Assembly (NCBI GenBank): GCA_903872255.1
Contig: CAIQJW010000128.1
Location: 1-6,387, forward strand
DNA: 6,387 nt
Direction of reading: 5' to 3'
Source: an uncultured delta proteobacterium
GTDB lineage: Bacteria > Desulfobacterota > Syntrophorhabdia > Syntrophorhabdales > Syntrophorhabdaceae
Shown: piece after piece, positions 4,663 through 6,387 of the stretch
Layout: each line of letters begins with the position of its first letter
Position numbering within the stretch: position 1 is the first letter of the stretch
Notes under the pieces: generated by a model
The model's input: the letters and a program-made list of their open reading frames with translations, nothing else
Database searches by the model: none
What the model was told of the DNA's origin: nothing
Translations under genes and position numbers: made by a program

Positions 4663-6387
4663 TACAAGATTCTCGAAATAAGATAACCGATAACAATTAT
4701 CGCGCCGAAGATGATCGCGAACGCATAGCCCTGCACCATACCGGTCTGCACCTTCCGAATAAGGCCGCCTATCCCTGATAATGCGCTGGCTAAATTGTTA
4801 ATGATCCCGTCGATGATCAGTTCGTCGAAATAGTCCTTACAGAATTTGCCAAGCTTAAACAGGCCCCGTACGAATATGAAACCGTACAGTTCGTCAACAT
4901 AATACTTGTTATGGACCAGCGTGAACAACCCGTGGAACTTCTCGACGAATTTCTTCGGGAGGTCCGGTTTCTTCACGTAGAAAAGCCAGGCGATGAATAT
5001 GCCAAGAAGCCCGATGATGACGGCGCCTACCATGAGCATCATCTCCGTCCCGTGGTCGGCGCCTGTTGCCCCGCCGGATGAGGCAAAAGCGGTGCTTATA
5101 ATATTGAACCCGCCGGCGTGCGCTGCAGCCGGTGCAGCATGGTGTCCGAACACCGGCTCAAGCCATTTCTCAATATGATTGGAACCGCCGAGCAGCGCGG
5201 GCACACCGACATAACCGCCAATAAGGCTGAGGACCGCAAGGATCATGAGCGGTACCGTCATGACCTTAGGGGATTCATGGATGTGATGTTTTACCTCTTC
5301 GTCCGCCCTGCATTCTCCGTGAAAGGTACTAAAGAACATCCGGAACATGTAGAAAGCGGTCATGCCGGCAGTGATGGCGCCGACAAGCCAGAACCAGATG
5401 CTGTTGTACTTGCTGAAGGCCATCCAGAGTATCTCATCCTTGCTGAAAAACCCTGATAAGCCCGGTACGCCTGCTATCGCGAGACACGCGATGAACGTCG
5501 TCCAGTAGGTGATGGGTATCTTTTTGCGAAGGCCGCCCATCTTCCTCATGTCGAGTTCACCGCTCATGGCATGCATGACGGAACCGGCTGCGAGAAAGAG
5601 GAGGCCTTTAAAGAAGGCGTGGGTCATGAGGTGGAAGACGCCTGCGGCATATGCGCCTGCGCCGACACCCACGAACATGTAACCCAGCTGGCTAACGGTC
5701 GAATACGCGAGGACCCGCTTGATGTCGTACTGTGCGGTGCCGATCGTCGCGGCGAAAAATGCGGTCGCGAGACCGACAATCGTAACAATAAGAAGCGTCG
5801 TCGGGGCGAGAACGTACAGGAAATTAAGGCGTGCTATCATGTAGACGCCGGCGGTGACCATCGTGGCGGCGTGGATCAAGGAACTGACAGGCGTGGGGCC
5901 TTCCATTGCATCGGGGAGCCAGATATAAAGAGGTATCTGCGCCGACTTTCCCGTTGCGCCAACGAAGAAAAGAAGCGTGATGACGGTTGCAAGCCCCGGT
6001 GCGATAAGGTGAGCATTAGCCTGAAGCTCGGAAAATTTCAATGTCCAGATACCCTGAGACCCAAGGAAACCGACCAGTGTGAACACGCCGAGCAGGAAAC
6101 CGAAGTCGCCTATCCTGTTCACGATAAAAGCTTTCTTGCCGGCATTTGCGGCAGAGTCCTTCTCGTACCAGAAGCCGATAAGCAAATAAGAGCAAAGGCC
6201 GACACCCTCCCATCCCACGAACATAAGAAGGACGTTGTCGCCGGTGACGAGCGTCAGCATCATGAAAACGAACAGGTTGAGGTAGCAGAAGAAACGCCTG
6301 AACCCGGGATCGCCATGCATGTAACCGACTGAATAAATATGGATGAGTGAACCGACACCCGAAACGATAAGGCACATAATGATCGAC
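4662..6387 (-). CDS. nuoL: NADH-quinone oxidoreductase subunit L, 5' end outside window
   Basis: NuoL is the distal proton-pumping subunit of complex I; its long lateral helix runs along NuoN and NuoM. The frame is open to the right edge, three codons beyond the first visible Met (6375-6377). Comparison with E. coli NuoL (about 613 residues) suggests roughly 85-90 N-terminal residues are missing. Numbering from that Met, landmarks are Glu57 (FVGWEGVGLCSYLLIGF), Asp91 (VNRIGDFGF), Lys144 (GATGKSAQIPLYIWLPDAME), His169 (SSLIHAATMVTAGVY), His249, His253 and Lys257 (HLMTHAFFKGLLFLAAG), and Lys313 in TM12 (GFFSKDEIL). The GKSAQ-P-W-L-DAM-GPTPVSALIHAATMV stretch is diagnostic of NuoL rather than NuoM, NuoN or Mrp-type MrpA alone. 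The C-terminal part, residues 485-571, has NKYYVDELYG and the long amphipathic region, then LIRKVQTGMVQGYAFAIIFG as the last membrane helix. Between residues 396 and 445 lies a His/Ala/Gly-rich loop. The full 3' end confirms the subunit is intact in what can be seen. Confidence 0.96.
   Translation of the reverse strand, partial: SIIMCLIVSGVGSLIHIYSVGYMHGDPGFRRFFCYLNLFVFMMLTLVTGDNVLLMFVGWEGVGLCSYLLIGFWYEKDSAANAGKKAFIVNRIGDFGFLLGVFTLVGFLGSQGIWTLKFSELQANAHLIAPGLATVITLLFFVGATGKSAQIPLYIWLPDAMEGPTPVSSLIHAATMVTAGVYMIARLNFLYVLAPTTLLIVTIVGLATAFFAATIGTAQYDIKRVLAYSTVSQLGYMFVGVGAGAYAAGVFHLMTHAFFKGLLFLAAGSVMHAMSGELDMRKMGGLRKKIPITYWTTFIACLAIAGVPGLSGFFSKDEILWMAFSKYNSIWFWLVGAITAGMTAFYMFRMFFSTFHGECRADEEVKHHIHESPKVMTVPLMILAVLSLIGGYVGVPALLGGSNHIEKWLEPVFGHHAAPAAAHAGGFNIISTAFASSGGATGADHGTEMMLMVGAVIIGLLGIFIAWLFYVKKPDLPKKFVEKFHGLFTLVHNKYYVDELYGFIFVRGLFKLGKFCKDYFDELIIDGIINNLASALSGIGGLIRKVQTGMVQGYAFAIIFGAIIVIGYLISRIL

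Noticed and set aside
4652..4696. Longer nuoM start overlapping nuoL by 35 bases
   Set aside because: The 15 extra residues (MLSVILFRESCKGAY) read the 3' end of nuoL in another frame and do not resemble the NuoM N-terminus. The downstream ATG has a suitable ribosome binding site.
5571..6332. Plus-strand open frame of 253 codons antisense to nuoL
   Set aside because: It lies wholly opposite well-conserved nuoL coding sequence. Its translation is a charged, Cys/His-rich string with no domain, as expected from the complement of hydrophobic codons. I saw no ribosome binding site or family resemblance.
4662..6387. Alternative identity of the L-M-N genes as an Mrp antiporter or a membrane-bound hydrogenase
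   Set aside because: The L, M, N order, the NuoL C-terminal long-helix region, and the NuoN-specific TM12 Lys versus NuoM TM12 Glu all fit complex I. No Mrp small subunits or hydrogenase genes are visible.

Overview
The window holds the 3' end of a respiratory complex I (NADH-quinone oxidoreductase type) operon, followed by an exported tetratricopeptide-repeat protein. All four main genes lie on the minus strand, so the operon reads from right to left: nuoL (5' end cut off by the window edge), nuoM, nuoN, a 210-base spacer, then the TPR gene. At the far left, the last 61 codons of an unrelated plus-strand gene converge on the TPR gene, with only 9 bases between the two stop codons.

The three nuo products are the antiporter-like membrane subunits that carry the proton channels of the complex I membrane arm. 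Each keeps the charged residues expected along the central membrane axis: Glu in TM5, Lys in TM7 and TM8, and Lys or Glu in TM12. None shows a frameshift or internal stop. Spacing is tight (10 and 11 bases), and each downstream ribosome binding site overlaps the stop codon of the gene before it, which suggests translational coupling. The L-M-N order is the usual end of bacterial nuo operons. It suggests a Gram-negative-type bacterium with a proton-pumping respiratory chain. The NuoL and NuoM sequence style, middling GC content and an exported TPR protein would fit lineages such as Desulfobacterota, Nitrospirota or Omnitrophota. That placement is only an impression, because nothing in the window is diagnostic.

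The spacer between nuoN and the TPR gene contains a long imperfect inverted repeat that starts 4 bases after the nuoN stop and encloses smaller palindromes. It could be a 3'-UTR fold or a decayed terminator or repeat element. A weak candidate promoter and a very strong Shine-Dalgarno sequence precede the TPR gene, so it may be transcribed separately from nuo. The TPR protein has a signal peptide and nine units in exact 34-residue register, pointing to a periplasmic or otherwise extracytoplasmic protein-binding scaffold of unknown partner.

Overall this is mostly ordinary core metabolism. I found no convincing new system. The points most worth a second look are the structured spacer, the exported TPR protein next to nuo, and the W/VP-repeat tail of the truncated left-hand gene.
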